The notes under the pieces were generated by a model. That model was not told where the DNA came from. It searched no databases and saw only the letters and a program-made list of their open reading frames with translations. Positions 1 through 8,726 of a stretch of 64,000 nt of DNA are shown here, in pieces (positions within the stretch are counted from its first letter, which is position 1; every line of letters starts with the position of its first letter). Origin of the DNA: Mycobacterium sp. HUMS_12744610 (GTDB taxonomy: Bacteria; Actinomycetota; Actinomycetes; Mycobacteriales; Mycobacteriaceae); the NCBI RefSeq assembly GCF_041206865.1, contig NZ_JBGEDP010000001.1, forward strand, positions 1,426,001 through 1,490,000. The letters are read 5' to 3'. Both the position numbers and the translations under genes were made by a program.

Positions 1-447
1 AACCTCTACGGTCCGCACGACAACTTCTCGGAGACCACCTCGCACGTGCTGCCGGCGCTGGTTCGCCGGTACGACGAGGCCAAGGCCGCCGGTCAGGCGA
101 CGGTGACCAACTGGGGTAGCGGTGCACCGCGACGCGAGTTTCTGCACGTGGACGACATGGCCTCGGCCTGCCTGCACCTGCTGGAAAACTACGACGGGCC
201 AAGCCAGGTCAACGTCGGCACCGGCACGGATCACACGATTCGCGAGGTCGCCCAGATTGTCGCCGACGCGGTCGGCTACACCGGCGAGACCCGATGGGAC
301 ACCGGCAAACCTGACGGGACGCCTCGAAAGCTGTTGGATGTCAGCCGCTTACGGGCCACCGGCTGGACGGCTCAGATCCCCCTGGAGCGGGGAATCGCCG
401 AGACCGTCGACTGGTACCGCAACCATCACCTGTCTGCGAGGGTCTAG
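1..447 (+). CDS. fcl: GDP-L-fucose synthase, C-terminal part (5' end outside window)
   Basis: The reading frame is open from base 1 to a TAG at 445-447, so only the last 148 residues are seen. It opens with NLYGPHDNF, a signature of GDP-L-fucose synthases (GDP-4-keto-6-deoxymannose epimerase/reductase, extended SDR family), followed by the substrate-binding REFLHVDDMA segment. The family makes GDP-L-fucose from the product of GDP-mannose 4,6-dehydratase in the cytosol. The gene lies upstream of the polysaccharide operon in the same orientation, so it probably supplies a deoxysugar donor for it. The Rossmann NADP site and the Ser-Tyr-Lys triad lie upstream and cannot be checked. A GTG at 46 is internal and is not a likely start. 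Confidence 0.88.
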   Translation, partial: NLYGPHDNFSETTSHVLPALVRRYDEAKAAGQATVTNWGSGAPRREFLHVDDMASACLHLLENYDGPSQVNVGTGTDHTIREVAQIVADAVGYTGETRWDTGKPDGTPRKLLDVSRLRATGWTAQIPLERGIAETVDWYRNHHLSARV

Positions 448-635
448 CGTGGCCGGCCGAGCGCTGCTCGTCGCGGCCGCCGTCGCAGAGACAGACCAGA
501 CCATCACACCGCACGGCCATTCGGCGGCGGACACACAGCGGAGCGGCGGTCCCCTCGGGCGGCGACCGAACGTGCCGGGATATCCCAAAACAGCCATCCG
601 GGTCTCGGCTTGCCGATCGGACGTGAGGCCCGCCC

Positions 636-1250
636 ATGAAGAAAGCTGCTGGTGAAGGCATGGTTGCGACCGAGCAGGTGACAAGACTCTCAGACAGGAA
701 CCGGCGTGCGGGGGCGCGTTTCTCGCTGCGCGACTTCACCGGTGACAATTACAGCCGGGGCAGGCCGTTGCCGGTGCAACTGCTGTGGATGGTGGTTTCG
801 CGCGCCGTCGCCATGCGGTGGTGGTGTCCCAACCGGGCGCGGGTGTTCATACTGCGCAGCTTCGGTGCGCGCATCGGACGCGGTACCCTCATCCGCCACG
901 ACGTACGCATCCACTGGCCCTGGAAACTGACCATCGGGCACGACACCTGGATCGGCGAATCGGCCTGGATCCTCAACCTCGAGCCCGTGACCATCGGCTC
1001 GAACACCTGCATCTCCCAGGACGTGCTGCTGTGCACCGGCAGTCACGATCGGTTCAGCCCCACCTTCGAGTTCGACAACGCGCCGATCTTCATCGGGGAC
1101 TCGGTGTGGATCGCGGCGCGGGCGACGATCCTGCGCGGCGTTCGTATCGCCGACGGCGCCACGGTCGGCGCCACCGGACTGGTCGTCGAGGACGTCCCGG
1201 AGGGCGCCACCATTTTGCCCCCGCGCGCACAGGCGAGGGTGAAGTCGTGA
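636..1250 (+). CDS. WcaF-like hexapeptide acyltransferase
   Basis: 204 residues of left-handed beta-helix type. Isoleucine-rich hexapeptides run from about residue 75 to 195 (IGRGTLIRHDV, TIGHDTWIGESAWI, FIGDSVWIAARATI). The segment CTGSHD near residue 137 carries the likely catalytic histidine and resembles WcaF of colanic-acid clusters. The family transfers an acetyl group from acetyl-CoA to a sugar hydroxyl in the cytosol. The start is uncertain: ATG 636 has a weak upstream GTGAGG, while ATG 660 follows GTGAAGG at very short spacing. The stop TGA overlaps the GTG of the next glycosyltransferase, so the two are coupled. About 190 nt without an evident gene separate it from the fucose synthase. 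Confidence 0.82.
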   Translation: MKKAAGEGMVATEQVTRLSDRNRRAGARFSLRDFTGDNYSRGRPLPVQLLWMVVSRAVAMRWWCPNRARVFILRSFGARIGRGTLIRHDVRIHWPWKLTIGHDTWIGESAWILNLEPVTIGSNTCISQDVLLCTGSHDRFSPTFEFDNAPIFIGDSVWIAARATILRGVRIADGATVGATGLVVEDVPEGATILPPRAQARVKS

Positions 1251-2500
1251 AGGTCAAAATCGTTGGGATCAACTACTTCCCGGAGGTAACCGGGATAGCC
1301 CCCTACACCACCGGCATGGCGGAGGGCTTGGCGGCGTTCGGCCACGAGGTCAGCGTGGTCACCGGACTTCCGCACTACCCGGAGTGGCGAATCTACGACG
1401 GTTACGGTTCCCGGCGCACCTACCGCGAAACCCTCAACGGCGTCACGATCGAACGTCTGAGGCACTACGTGCCCGAAAAGCCAAGCCCCCGCAACCGCAT
1501 CCTGATGGAAGCAAGCTTCGCCAAAGCGGTGCTGGCGACGGACTTCGACCGGTCGTCGGTCGTGATCGCCATCAGTCCCTCGCTCCTGGCGACGGCCGGC
1601 ATCGTCGCCGCGGCACGGATGCGAAAGGTGCCCGTGGGCGTCGTCGTCCAAGACCTGTACGGGAAGGGCGTCGTGGAAACCGGCGCCATGGGCGGTAAGG
1701 CGGCCGGGATGGTCACCCACCTCGAGGCGCGGGTGCTGCGGGCGGCGTCGGGGGTGGCCGTGATCCACGACCGGTTCCTGACCGCCCTCGACAGCGCCGG
1801 TGTCGACAGTGCCAAGTCGACGGTGATCCGCAACTGGACACATGTCGGCGACACGAACGATCTCGCACCCCACGATTCGGTCGGGGTCCGCCGCAAGTAC
1901 GGCTGGGGTGAGGACGAACTGGTCATCGTCCATGCCGGCAACATGGGAGTCAAACAGGGGCTCGAGAACGTCGTGGCCGCCGCCCGGCTGGCCGCCGACG
2001 AGCTACCGCGCGGCAGGGTCCGGTTCGCGCTGCTCGGCGACGGCAACCAGCGGCGCAAGCTTCAGGAGTGCGGCCAGGACATTTCCGCGCTGCAGTTCAT
2101 CCAGCCGCTGCCAGACAACGAGTTCCGCGCCGTCCTGCAGACCGCGGATGCCCTGCTGGTCAACGAGAGGCCGGGCGTGGGGGACATGGCCGTGCCCAGC
2201 AAGCTGACCACCTACTTCATGACCGGCAAACCGGTCGTGGCCGCCACCGACGAGTCGAGTGCGGCCGCCGACGAGGTGCGTGCCGCCAGGGCCGGTGTGA
2301 TCGTGCCGCCCACCGACCCGCACGCCCTGCTCGAGGCGGTGCTGAGCGTCGGGGCGGACACGACCGAGGCCCAGCGGTTGGGGGAAGCGGGCAGGCGGTT
2401 CGCGCGCGAGGTGCTCGATCGCGGCAGCGCCATCCGTCGCTACGAGAACTGGTGCCACGAACTGGCCGCATCGACTTCGAGGGTGGTGTGCGACCGATGA
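1247..2500 (+). CDS. WcaI-like glycosyltransferase (GT-B fold)
   Basis: 417 residues. The N-terminus KIVGINYFPEVTGIAPYTTG is the acceptor-side Rossmann start typical of WcaI-like family 4 glycosyltransferases. The C-terminal half has the donor-binding region (VIVHAGNMGVKQGLENVV, then NERPGVGDMAVPSKLTTYF and GKPVVAATDE). It should add one sugar to a lipid-linked repeat unit on the cytosolic membrane face; donor and linkage cannot be read from sequence. GTG 1247 is chosen because it overlaps the previous stop (GTGA) and because the family motif begins right after it. The frame stays open upstream, but that part is only the shadow of the acyltransferase. The TGA overlaps the next ATG. Confidence 0.85.
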   Translation: MKVKIVGINYFPEVTGIAPYTTGMAEGLAAFGHEVSVVTGLPHYPEWRIYDGYGSRRTYRETLNGVTIERLRHYVPEKPSPRNRILMEASFAKAVLATDFDRSSVVIAISPSLLATAGIVAAARMRKVPVGVVVQDLYGKGVVETGAMGGKAAGMVTHLEARVLRAASGVAVIHDRFLTALDSAGVDSAKSTVIRNWTHVGDTNDLAPHDSVGVRRKYGWGEDELVIVHAGNMGVKQGLENVVAAARLAADELPRGRVRFALLGDGNQRRKLQECGQDISALQFIQPLPDNEFRAVLQTADALLVNERPGVGDMAVPSKLTTYFMTGKPVVAATDESSAAADEVRAARAGVIVPPTDPHALLEAVLSVGADTTEAQRLGEAGRRFAREVLDRGSAIRRYENWCHELAASTSRVVCDR

Positions 2501-3912
2501 CCTGGCGCGAGGGATTGTCGTCGTTCGTCGGGCGCCTGCCGGCCCGTCAGATCGGTAGGGCGGCGTCGTGGGACGGCGGGACCGCCGTCAAGACCAGAAC
2601 GGTCCGGGTCGGCCAACTCGACGTCGCCTCGGCCGGTGCATCCGTCTGGGTGGTCGCCGGCCCGGTCCGCAAGGATGCGGGTAGTCGCGCGGGCGCGGTG
2701 CTGGACCGGATGGCGAGCATGGGGCCGCATTTCCGGGTGGGGCTGGGGCCGTCGCCGCACACCAGGCGGTGGCGCTACACCGAGAAGCCGAGTCGCAACG
2801 CGAAGGCAACCGTGGACATATCCGGGTGTGCCACCGCGCAGCAGGTGCTCGACCGCGTCGTGGGACACCCGGTCGCCGCGCCGATCTCGGTGGCACAGGC
2901 GGGCGAGTACCTCTGCGTCCGTTTCGACCACGGAATCGGTGACGCGCATCTCATGACCGAGACGGTGGCCGCGTTGTCGCACGCGACCGACGGCTTCGCC
3001 GACCCGCCGCCCGTGCCGACCATCACCAGCCCGGTGCGGGTCGCGATCGGGCACAACCTGAAAGCGGGATTGAGCGAGGTCACACGGCAGGCGGTCGGCC
3101 TGGCGCAGGCGCGGTCGTTCCCGAGCCTGGCCGGGCAGTCCGCGGCGTGTCGGGGCGCGCCGGCCGCAGAGGGTGCCGGGGCTCCCGGAGACGCAGGCGT
3201 GACGGGAGGCTACCGCGCGGTCTTCGTCAAGAGCGAGGAGCGCTTCGCCGACCAGGTGCGGGCCTGGCGCGACGCCACCGGGGGGTGTACTTCGCTGACG
3301 GCGTTGCTCATGTGGTCGATCTGCCGGGCGCTGCGGGACGCCGGCGTGACGCTGGCCGACGATTGCGGTGTGCTCGTCGACCTTCGCCGGTTCCTGCCGG
3401 CCGGGGCGCACACCCTTGCGAACTTCTGCACGGTCGCGCGCGTGCGCGGGGCCGCCGACACGTCCTACGAGAAGTTCTCCGCCGAACTCCGGGCCACGGC
3501 CGAGTCGGTCGGGCCGCTGGTCAAGCTCGCCGCCTACCTGGGCTCGACGCGGTTGTGTGCGGCGCTCCGCGGCCGCCGGGGCCAGCCGTGGTGGGTCGCC
3601 GGTTCTCCGCAAGGCTCCGTGGTGCACCTGACGATCTCGGACATATCGAAGATGCCGGCGCTCGCCAAGATCGCGTGGACCAGGCCGGCGGAGGCCGAAC
3701 TGGCCGTAGCGCTCCCGCCGGGCAGCCCCGCGCATCTGTCGACCGCGCTGCGCGTGACCGCCCACGGCTCGGTCCAGGTGACCGCGACGTTCCCGGCCGC
3801 CCTGGTGGCCGTTGACACGGTCCGGGGCGCTCTGCAAGCCGCGCTCACTCTGGAAAACCTCTGTGCACCACCAGAAATCACGTGCGCGGTCGACGGGAAC
3901 AGCGCGGCATGA
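2497..3912 (+). CDS. HXXXD-type acyltransferase-like protein (condensation/PapA superfamily)
   Basis: 471 residues. The best functional clue is FDHGIGDAHLM near residues 144-154, where His146 and Asp150 form the HXXXD motif of CoA-dependent acyltransferases (chloramphenicol acetyltransferase fold, PapA, WS/DGAT and NRPS condensation domains). A second superfamily-like segment, VDLRRFLPAGAHTLANF, lies in the C-terminal half. The family moves acyl groups onto hydroxyls or amines; here it may decorate the polysaccharide or a lipid carrier. ATG 2497 overlaps the previous stop (ATGA), and the TGA overlaps the next ATG, so it sits inside a coupled chain. The residue before His is Asp, not the usual second His. 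Substrate unknown. Confidence 0.6.
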   Translation: MTWREGLSSFVGRLPARQIGRAASWDGGTAVKTRTVRVGQLDVASAGASVWVVAGPVRKDAGSRAGAVLDRMASMGPHFRVGLGPSPHTRRWRYTEKPSRNAKATVDISGCATAQQVLDRVVGHPVAAPISVAQAGEYLCVRFDHGIGDAHLMTETVAALSHATDGFADPPPVPTITSPVRVAIGHNLKAGLSEVTRQAVGLAQARSFPSLAGQSAACRGAPAAEGAGAPGDAGVTGGYRAVFVKSEERFADQVRAWRDATGGCTSLTALLMWSICRALRDAGVTLADDCGVLVDLRRFLPAGAHTLANFCTVARVRGAADTSYEKFSAELRATAESVGPLVKLAAYLGSTRLCAALRGRRGQPWWVAGSPQGSVVHLTISDISKMPALAKIAWTRPAEAELAVALPPGSPAHLSTALRVTAHGSVQVTATFPAALVAVDTVRGALQAALTLENLCAPPEITCAVDGNSAA

Positions 3913-5057
3913 GAATCCTGCACGTGGTGACGCTGGTCACCCCGGACGGGGCCTACGGAGGGCCCACCCGGGTGGCGGTCAACCTGTGTTCGGCGCTGCG
4001 CGAGCAGGGCCATGACGCGGTGATCGCCGCAGGCGCCAGCGGGTTCGACGAGCCGCCGGCCGCCGTCGGCGGTGTGCCCGCCCGGCTGTTCCCCGCCAAG
4101 CGGGTGGTACCGGGCTTCGGCTACGCGGCGACACGGGCCCCGGCGTTGGGTCCGTGGATCAGGGAACACGCGGTCAAGTTCGACCTCGTCCACGTCCACC
4201 TGGCGCGCGACCTGGTGACCCTGCCCGCCGTGGCCACCCTGCGGCGCATGCGAATCCCGTTCGTCGTGCAGACGCATGGCATGATCACCCCCCACAGTCA
4301 CCCGCTCGCGGCGCCCATCGACCGGATGTGGACGATCGGGCTGCTGCGCGCCGCGGCGGCGGTCTTTCATCTGAATGCGGCCGAGCGCCATGACCTGTGC
4401 GCGGTCGGCGGCTCCGGGCTGCGGCTGCGCCAGCTGCGCAACGGCGTGGCGATGCCCCCCGTCACCGGCGATCGTCGCCCCGCGGGGGAACTACCCGAGG
4501 TGTTGTTCTTCGCGCGACTGCATCAACGCAAGAGGCCGGAGGTCTTCGCCGAGGCCGCCCTGGCGTTGCTGCGGTCGGGCGTCCGTGCGCGATTCGCGAT
4601 CGTCGGGCCCGCGGAAGGGGCCGAGGCGGGCGTCGACGCGGTCGTCTCGCAGGCGCGCGCGGAAGGTTTCGGCGACGAGTTGATCAGGCGCGAAGCCGCC
4701 GTCCCGCCCGAACTTGCCGGGGAGCGAATGGCCGCCGCGTCCGTCTACGTGCTGCCCGCGGTGCGGGAACCGTTCGGCATGACCGTGATCGAGGCCCTCA
4801 TGCTCGGCATCCCGGTCGTCATCGGTGCCGATGCGGGGCTGGCGGATTTCGTCGAAACCCACGACTGCGGTCTGGTCGTCGACGGCCGCCCGCAGTCCTT
4901 CGCGCAGGCCATCTCGGATCTGCTGTCCGACGAGTCGCGCGCCCGCGCGATGGGCCGGCGGGGGCGATCGGCCGTCGAGGCGGAGTACAGCATCGCCGGC
5001 GTCGGGCGCGAACTCGAGCAGATCTACGGCCAGATCCTGGAAAAGGGTGTCGGATGA
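3909..5057 (+). CDS. Family 4 glycosyltransferase
   Basis: 382 residues of GT-B fold. The N-terminus MRILHVVTLVTPDGAYGGPT is the usual glycine-rich start, and the C-terminal EPFGMTVIEALMLGIPVV carries the E-x7-E motif that binds the nucleotide-sugar donor in GT4 enzymes. A second sugar-adding step in repeat-unit assembly is the likely role; donor and acceptor are unknown. ATG 3909 overlaps the preceding stop (ATGA) and the TGA overlaps the next ATG, so the gene is embedded in the operon and dependent on coupled translation. Confidence 0.86.
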   Translation: MRILHVVTLVTPDGAYGGPTRVAVNLCSALREQGHDAVIAAGASGFDEPPAAVGGVPARLFPAKRVVPGFGYAATRAPALGPWIREHAVKFDLVHVHLARDLVTLPAVATLRRMRIPFVVQTHGMITPHSHPLAAPIDRMWTIGLLRAAAAVFHLNAAERHDLCAVGGSGLRLRQLRNGVAMPPVTGDRRPAGELPEVLFFARLHQRKRPEVFAEAALALLRSGVRARFAIVGPAEGAEAGVDAVVSQARAEGFGDELIRREAAVPPELAGERMAAASVYVLPAVREPFGMTVIEALMLGIPVVIGADAGLADFVETHDCGLVVDGRPQSFAQAISDLLSDESRARAMGRRGRSAVEAEYSIAGVGRELEQIYGQILEKGVG

Positions 5058-5833
5058 CGATTCTCGAGGCCCGCCGCTCAACCGGAACCCTGGTGGAAGT
5101 CGGCTTCGCCCTGGTGCTCACAGCCATCGTGGCCGCGTCGCTGTGGTGGGGATACCTGCGGGAGAACGCCCCGATGGGCACCGGCATAAGGGTCCAGGCG
5201 GACTTCACGGGCATGCCCAACGGGCCGGCGCCGGCCCACTTCGAGGACGGTCGGCCCGCTACCGTGCTGGCATCGTCCGGCCAACCCGGCGACCAGTTCA
5301 GGATCAGCGACGGCCAGCTGACCTACCAGCCCACCACGCAGGGGACCGCCGTCGCGTATTTCAGCACCCCCGACCTCGGCGCGTCGGTGAAGAGCATGGG
5401 CGCCCGCTTCACCTTCCGGGCCGGCCCCGGGCCGAAATCCGGTACGCAGAGCGCCATCACGTTCGTGGTGTCGAGAGGCATCGACCAACGCGTGCCACCG
5501 ATGGTGCGGCCGCTACCCGTCAACCTCGTCGTGACCCCGGTCAATTGGTACGTCAGCATGGTCCGCACCGACGCCGACAATCCCGAAGTGATCGCCGCGG
5601 GCGAATTCAAGACGCCCATGCGCGAGGACGGAAAGACCGCCTACGAGGCGCGCCTCAAGATCGACGGCGCCCAGGTCACCGTGGACTTGCCGGGAACCCA
5701 CCGGGTCTTGTCGGATCCGCGGTTCTCCGAGTGGCAGGGCAATTTCGCCACCTTCGAGCTTTTCTCGAACCATGGAGCCACCGACTCGGTCGGGGCGTTC
5801 GAGAAAATCTGGGCGACGGGCAGCAGGGGCTAG
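5054..5833 (+). CDS. Membrane-anchored protein of the polysaccharide locus, unknown function
   Basis: 259 residues. A short N-terminal tail is followed by one hydrophobic segment (about residues 15-32, VEVGFALVLTAIVAASLWW), so the rest is probably outside the membrane. That part looks beta-rich (DFTGMPNGPAPAHFEDGRP, ATFELFSNHGATDSVGAFEK), which could fit a concanavalin/LamG-like sugar-binding fold, but I see no diagnostic motif. ATG 5054 overlaps the previous stop. The next gene follows after 4 nt. Context suggests a role in export, retention or recognition of the polymer. Confidence 0.7.
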   Translation: MTILEARRSTGTLVEVGFALVLTAIVAASLWWGYLRENAPMGTGIRVQADFTGMPNGPAPAHFEDGRPATVLASSGQPGDQFRISDGQLTYQPTTQGTAVAYFSTPDLGASVKSMGARFTFRAGPGPKSGTQSAITFVVSRGIDQRVPPMVRPLPVNLVVTPVNWYVSMVRTDADNPEVIAAGEFKTPMREDGKTAYEARLKIDGAQVTVDLPGTHRVLSDPRFSEWQGNFATFELFSNHGATDSVGAFEKIWATGSRG

Positions 5834-5837
5834 CGCC

Positions 5838-8726
5838 ATGTCCGACAGGTTGTCGATGAGAAAGGTCCGCGCGGTCTCCGGCGCAGCGGATCAAGTCTTC
5901 TCCAGCATGAGCAATGGCCTGATCATCTATGCGGTCGCGGTCGTGACGCCGCCGGATAAATTCGGTCAGATCGCCCTTCTCCTCACGCTTCTCGCCGCGG
6001 CCATCGGGGTGCTGCGCGGCGCACTGGGGACACCGCTGCTGTTGACGGCCGCGCGCGACCGGTCCGACATTCGGCGGGAGGGGTCCTTCGCGATCACCAG
6101 TGCCCTGCTGGCCAGCCCGATCGTCGGCGGCATCATGTGGGCGGTCCAGGGGTCGGGGATAGGTGCGCCGGCGCTGTTGATCGTTGCCGCGACGCCGATC
6201 GTGCTCGTCGGCGATGTGCTGCGCTACGTCGTCATCGCCGAGGGCCGACCCCATGTCGCGGCGCTCTGGGACGGCGTCTGGTTCGCCGGTTCGGCCGCAT
6301 TGTTGGTGGCGACGTGGCTGCATTGGTCGATGGCGACCGCCGTGGACCTCATCGGCGGCTGGGCCGCGCTGGCGCTGATTGCCCTGCTCGGATTGCTGAT
6401 CGGTGTGCGCGTCGCCCCGCGGTTCACTCAGCTGCCGGCGTGGATGGCCGACGGCTGGCAGCATCGGGCGCGGTACGGCACCGAGTCCGGCCTGGAACAG
6501 ACGACGGCGTTCGCGGTGCTGCTTTTCGCCGCTTTGGTGTTGAGCCCCGGGGTAACTGCCGCACTGCGCGGCGCCACGGCGTTGCTGGCGCCTCTCGCCA
6601 TCTTGACGAGTGCGATCCCGCTGGTGGTCATTCCGGACAGCAGGCGGCAGAACATGACACCGCCGCAGGTGTGGAGGTCGCTGGCCCGTATCGCTTCGGC
6701 CTCCACTTCCGGGGCGATCTTGATCGGCGCGGCGCTGTACTTCCTGCCCGCCACCATCGGTGAATTAGTCCTGGGCCACACCTTCCGGGAAGCGCAGGCG
6801 ATCACCCCCATCATCGCCTTCGAGTACGCGGTGGGCTCCTGGATCATCGCGGTCACAATCCATTTGCGAACCTTCAACCGAAGCGCCGACGCACTGCGGC
6901 TCAAGGCGGGTTATGTGCTGCTGATGATCCTCACTGCCCTCGGCGGGGGGATGCTTTTCCGCACGGCTGCGGGAGTCGCGGTGGGCATCGCAACGGCGAC
7001 CACCTTCATCACCGCGATCGCGCTGCTGTTGTTCAAGCCGTGGGCCAGGCCGGGCGACGGCACGACTCCCGAATTCCTCGAGCCGGTGGCACCGGACCCG
7101 CTGCGCGCCATCCGGTCCGGGCAGGGTGCCGGCTCCGGCGAAGCGGGCATCGTGGCCGCTTACCGCCATCTGCGCGGCGCCGTGCCGGGACCCGTGCCCG
7201 CCGCGGTCAAACTACGCCTGAACGGGCGGGTGCAGTCGAGCCAGGCGCTCATCACGTTGTGGGCCCTCGCGACGATGGTCATCTTCGTGCCCGCCGCCAT
7301 CATCCGGTTCACCGGCGTCCCCACGAGCTCACTGTGGCTGTGGTCGCTGCCCGGCATCGCGATCAGCGGCGCCCGGTTCGCGTGGCTGCTGGGCAACGGA
7401 GAACGGCGGCTGTTCGAGGTGATGTTCTGGGGATACAGTTACGCATTCCTGGGCCTGGCCCCGTTGGTCCAGCTGCGGGAGAACGACTTTCCCGACACCG
7501 TGCCCCGCGTCGACAGCACCTACACGGCCGCGGCCGCGTTGATCGTCATCGTCGGATGTTGCGCCTTCCTGGCCGGCGCGGCTCTGGACAACGCCACGAA
7601 ACTGGGCCGGAGTTGGCGGGCCACCCAGCGCAGCCGCGATGTCGCGGCGACGTTCACCGTCAACAACGCCCGACTGGTGTTGCTGTGCGGATTCGCCATC
7701 TTCGCCAACATGTACTACTGCTCGAAGGTCGGCTGGCTGCTGTTTCTCAAGAGCCGCACGGACGCATTGAACATCGAAGCGAACGCCTGGGGCGAGACCA
7801 ACGTGGGTGTGATCATGCGCTCGTGCAGCTGCATGGCGCTGCTGGTGGCCTTCATCGCGCTGATGCGGTTCCGCAAGGAGGCGAAGCTCGCGAACCTGGG
7901 GGGCGAGAAGATCTCCGCCACCGTCATGCGCAGCAACTTGGTGCTGCTCGTCATCGTGGGGCTTCTCCTGGCGAACGCCATGAACCCGATCTCGAATGCC
8001 CGTTACCTCGCCGGGACCGCGATTCTCGCCGCCGCAACCGCTTTCGGGCTGTTCGCCACCACGCGACGTTTCCGCGCCACCTCGTGCGGGTTCCTGATCG
8101 GACTGCTGGTGATCTTCCCGCTCGCCGACGCATTCCGGGTCAGCACGCAGGCCGAGTTGAAGGCGACAAACCCCATCGCCTCGCTGCTGTCGCCCGATTA
8201 CGACTCCTTCGCGGAGCTGATGAACGGGTACCTGGTCGGGGCACAACAGGGCATCGTGCCCGGCAAGCAGTTCTCCGGGGTGCTGCTGTTCTGGCTGCCC
8301 AGAACCATGTGGACCGAAAAGCCGGTCGACACAGGGATTTACATCGCCAACATGCGCGGCTACCCGTTCACCAACCTGTCCGCGCCCCTGTGGATCGAGA
8401 TGTATCTGAATGGCGGCTGGATCCCGCTGGCGGCCGGCATGTTCGTGCTGGGATACGCCCTGCATCGCTGGGACACCCGGCTGGACACCGAATTCGACGT
8501 CTACCGGATGCCTGGCCTGCTCGGCTGCATCCTGCCGTTCTACATGATGATTCTGCTGCGCGGCTCGCTGCTGCAGGCCGCGTCGTTCCTGTTCTTCATC
8601 GGGGTGTTCTCGACATTCGTGCGCGAGAGGGAGACGAAGACGAGACCAGGTGTGGCGGCGGTGCCCCGCCAAGTGCGGCCCAACCGTCGCGTCGAGTTGG
8701 TGAGGACGGACTATGTCGGTGCTTGA
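5838..8726 (+). CDS. Fused polysaccharide flippase and O-antigen-polymerase-like protein (Wzx-Wzy type)
   Basis: 962 residues with two multi-pass halves. Residues about 1-420 have the pattern of a Wzx/MATE-type flippase (LSMRKVRAVSGAADQVFSS start, then many helices including LLTLLAAAIGVLRGALGTP). A hydrophilic linker of about 60 residues (KPWARPGDGTTPEFLEP) follows. Residues about 480-930 hold a second helical set with a large loop (PDYDSFAELMNGYLVGAQQG, FSGVLLFWLPRTMWTEKPVD) as in Wzy polymerases. The first half would flip the lipid-linked repeat across the membrane and the second would polymerise it outside. No stop or frameshift separates the halves. ATG 5838 lies 4 nt after the previous stop; the 3' end overlaps the SGNH gene by 14 nt. 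Confidence 0.8.
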   Translation: MSDRLSMRKVRAVSGAADQVFSSMSNGLIIYAVAVVTPPDKFGQIALLLTLLAAAIGVLRGALGTPLLLTAARDRSDIRREGSFAITSALLASPIVGGIMWAVQGSGIGAPALLIVAATPIVLVGDVLRYVVIAEGRPHVAALWDGVWFAGSAALLVATWLHWSMATAVDLIGGWAALALIALLGLLIGVRVAPRFTQLPAWMADGWQHRARYGTESGLEQTTAFAVLLFAALVLSPGVTAALRGATALLAPLAILTSAIPLVVIPDSRRQNMTPPQVWRSLARIASASTSGAILIGAALYFLPATIGELVLGHTFREAQAITPIIAFEYAVGSWIIAVTIHLRTFNRSADALRLKAGYVLLMILTALGGGMLFRTAAGVAVGIATATTFITAIALLLFKPWARPGDGTTPEFLEPVAPDPLRAIRSGQGAGSGEAGIVAAYRHLRGAVPGPVPAAVKLRLNGRVQSSQALITLWALATMVIFVPAAIIRFTGVPTSSLWLWSLPGIAISGARFAWLLGNGERRLFEVMFWGYSYAFLGLAPLVQLRENDFPDTVPRVDSTYTAAAALIVIVGCCAFLAGAALDNATKLGRSWRATQRSRDVAATFTVNNARLVLLCGFAIFANMYYCSKVGWLLFLKSRTDALNIEANAWGETNVGVIMRSCSCMALLVAFIALMRFRKEAKLANLGGEKISATVMRSNLVLLVIVGLLLANAMNPISNARYLAGTAILAAATAFGLFATTRRFRATSCGFLIGLLVIFPLADAFRVSTQAELKATNPIASLLSPDYDSFAELMNGYLVGAQQGIVPGKQFSGVLLFWLPRTMWTEKPVDTGIYIANMRGYPFTNLSAPLWIEMYLNGGWIPLAAGMFVLGYALHRWDTRLDTEFDVYRMPGLLGCILPFYMMILLRGSLLQAASFLFFIGVFSTFVRERETKTRPGVAAVPRQVRPNRRVELVRTDYVGA

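Noticed and set aside
785..1246. Upstream extension of the WcaI-like frame
   Set aside because: Arginine/histidine-rich shadow of the WcaF-like gene; the true start is GTG 1247.
7329..8672. 447-codon minus frame
   Set aside because: Antisense of the flippase/polymerase fusion gene, Gln/His/Arg-rich, no motif.
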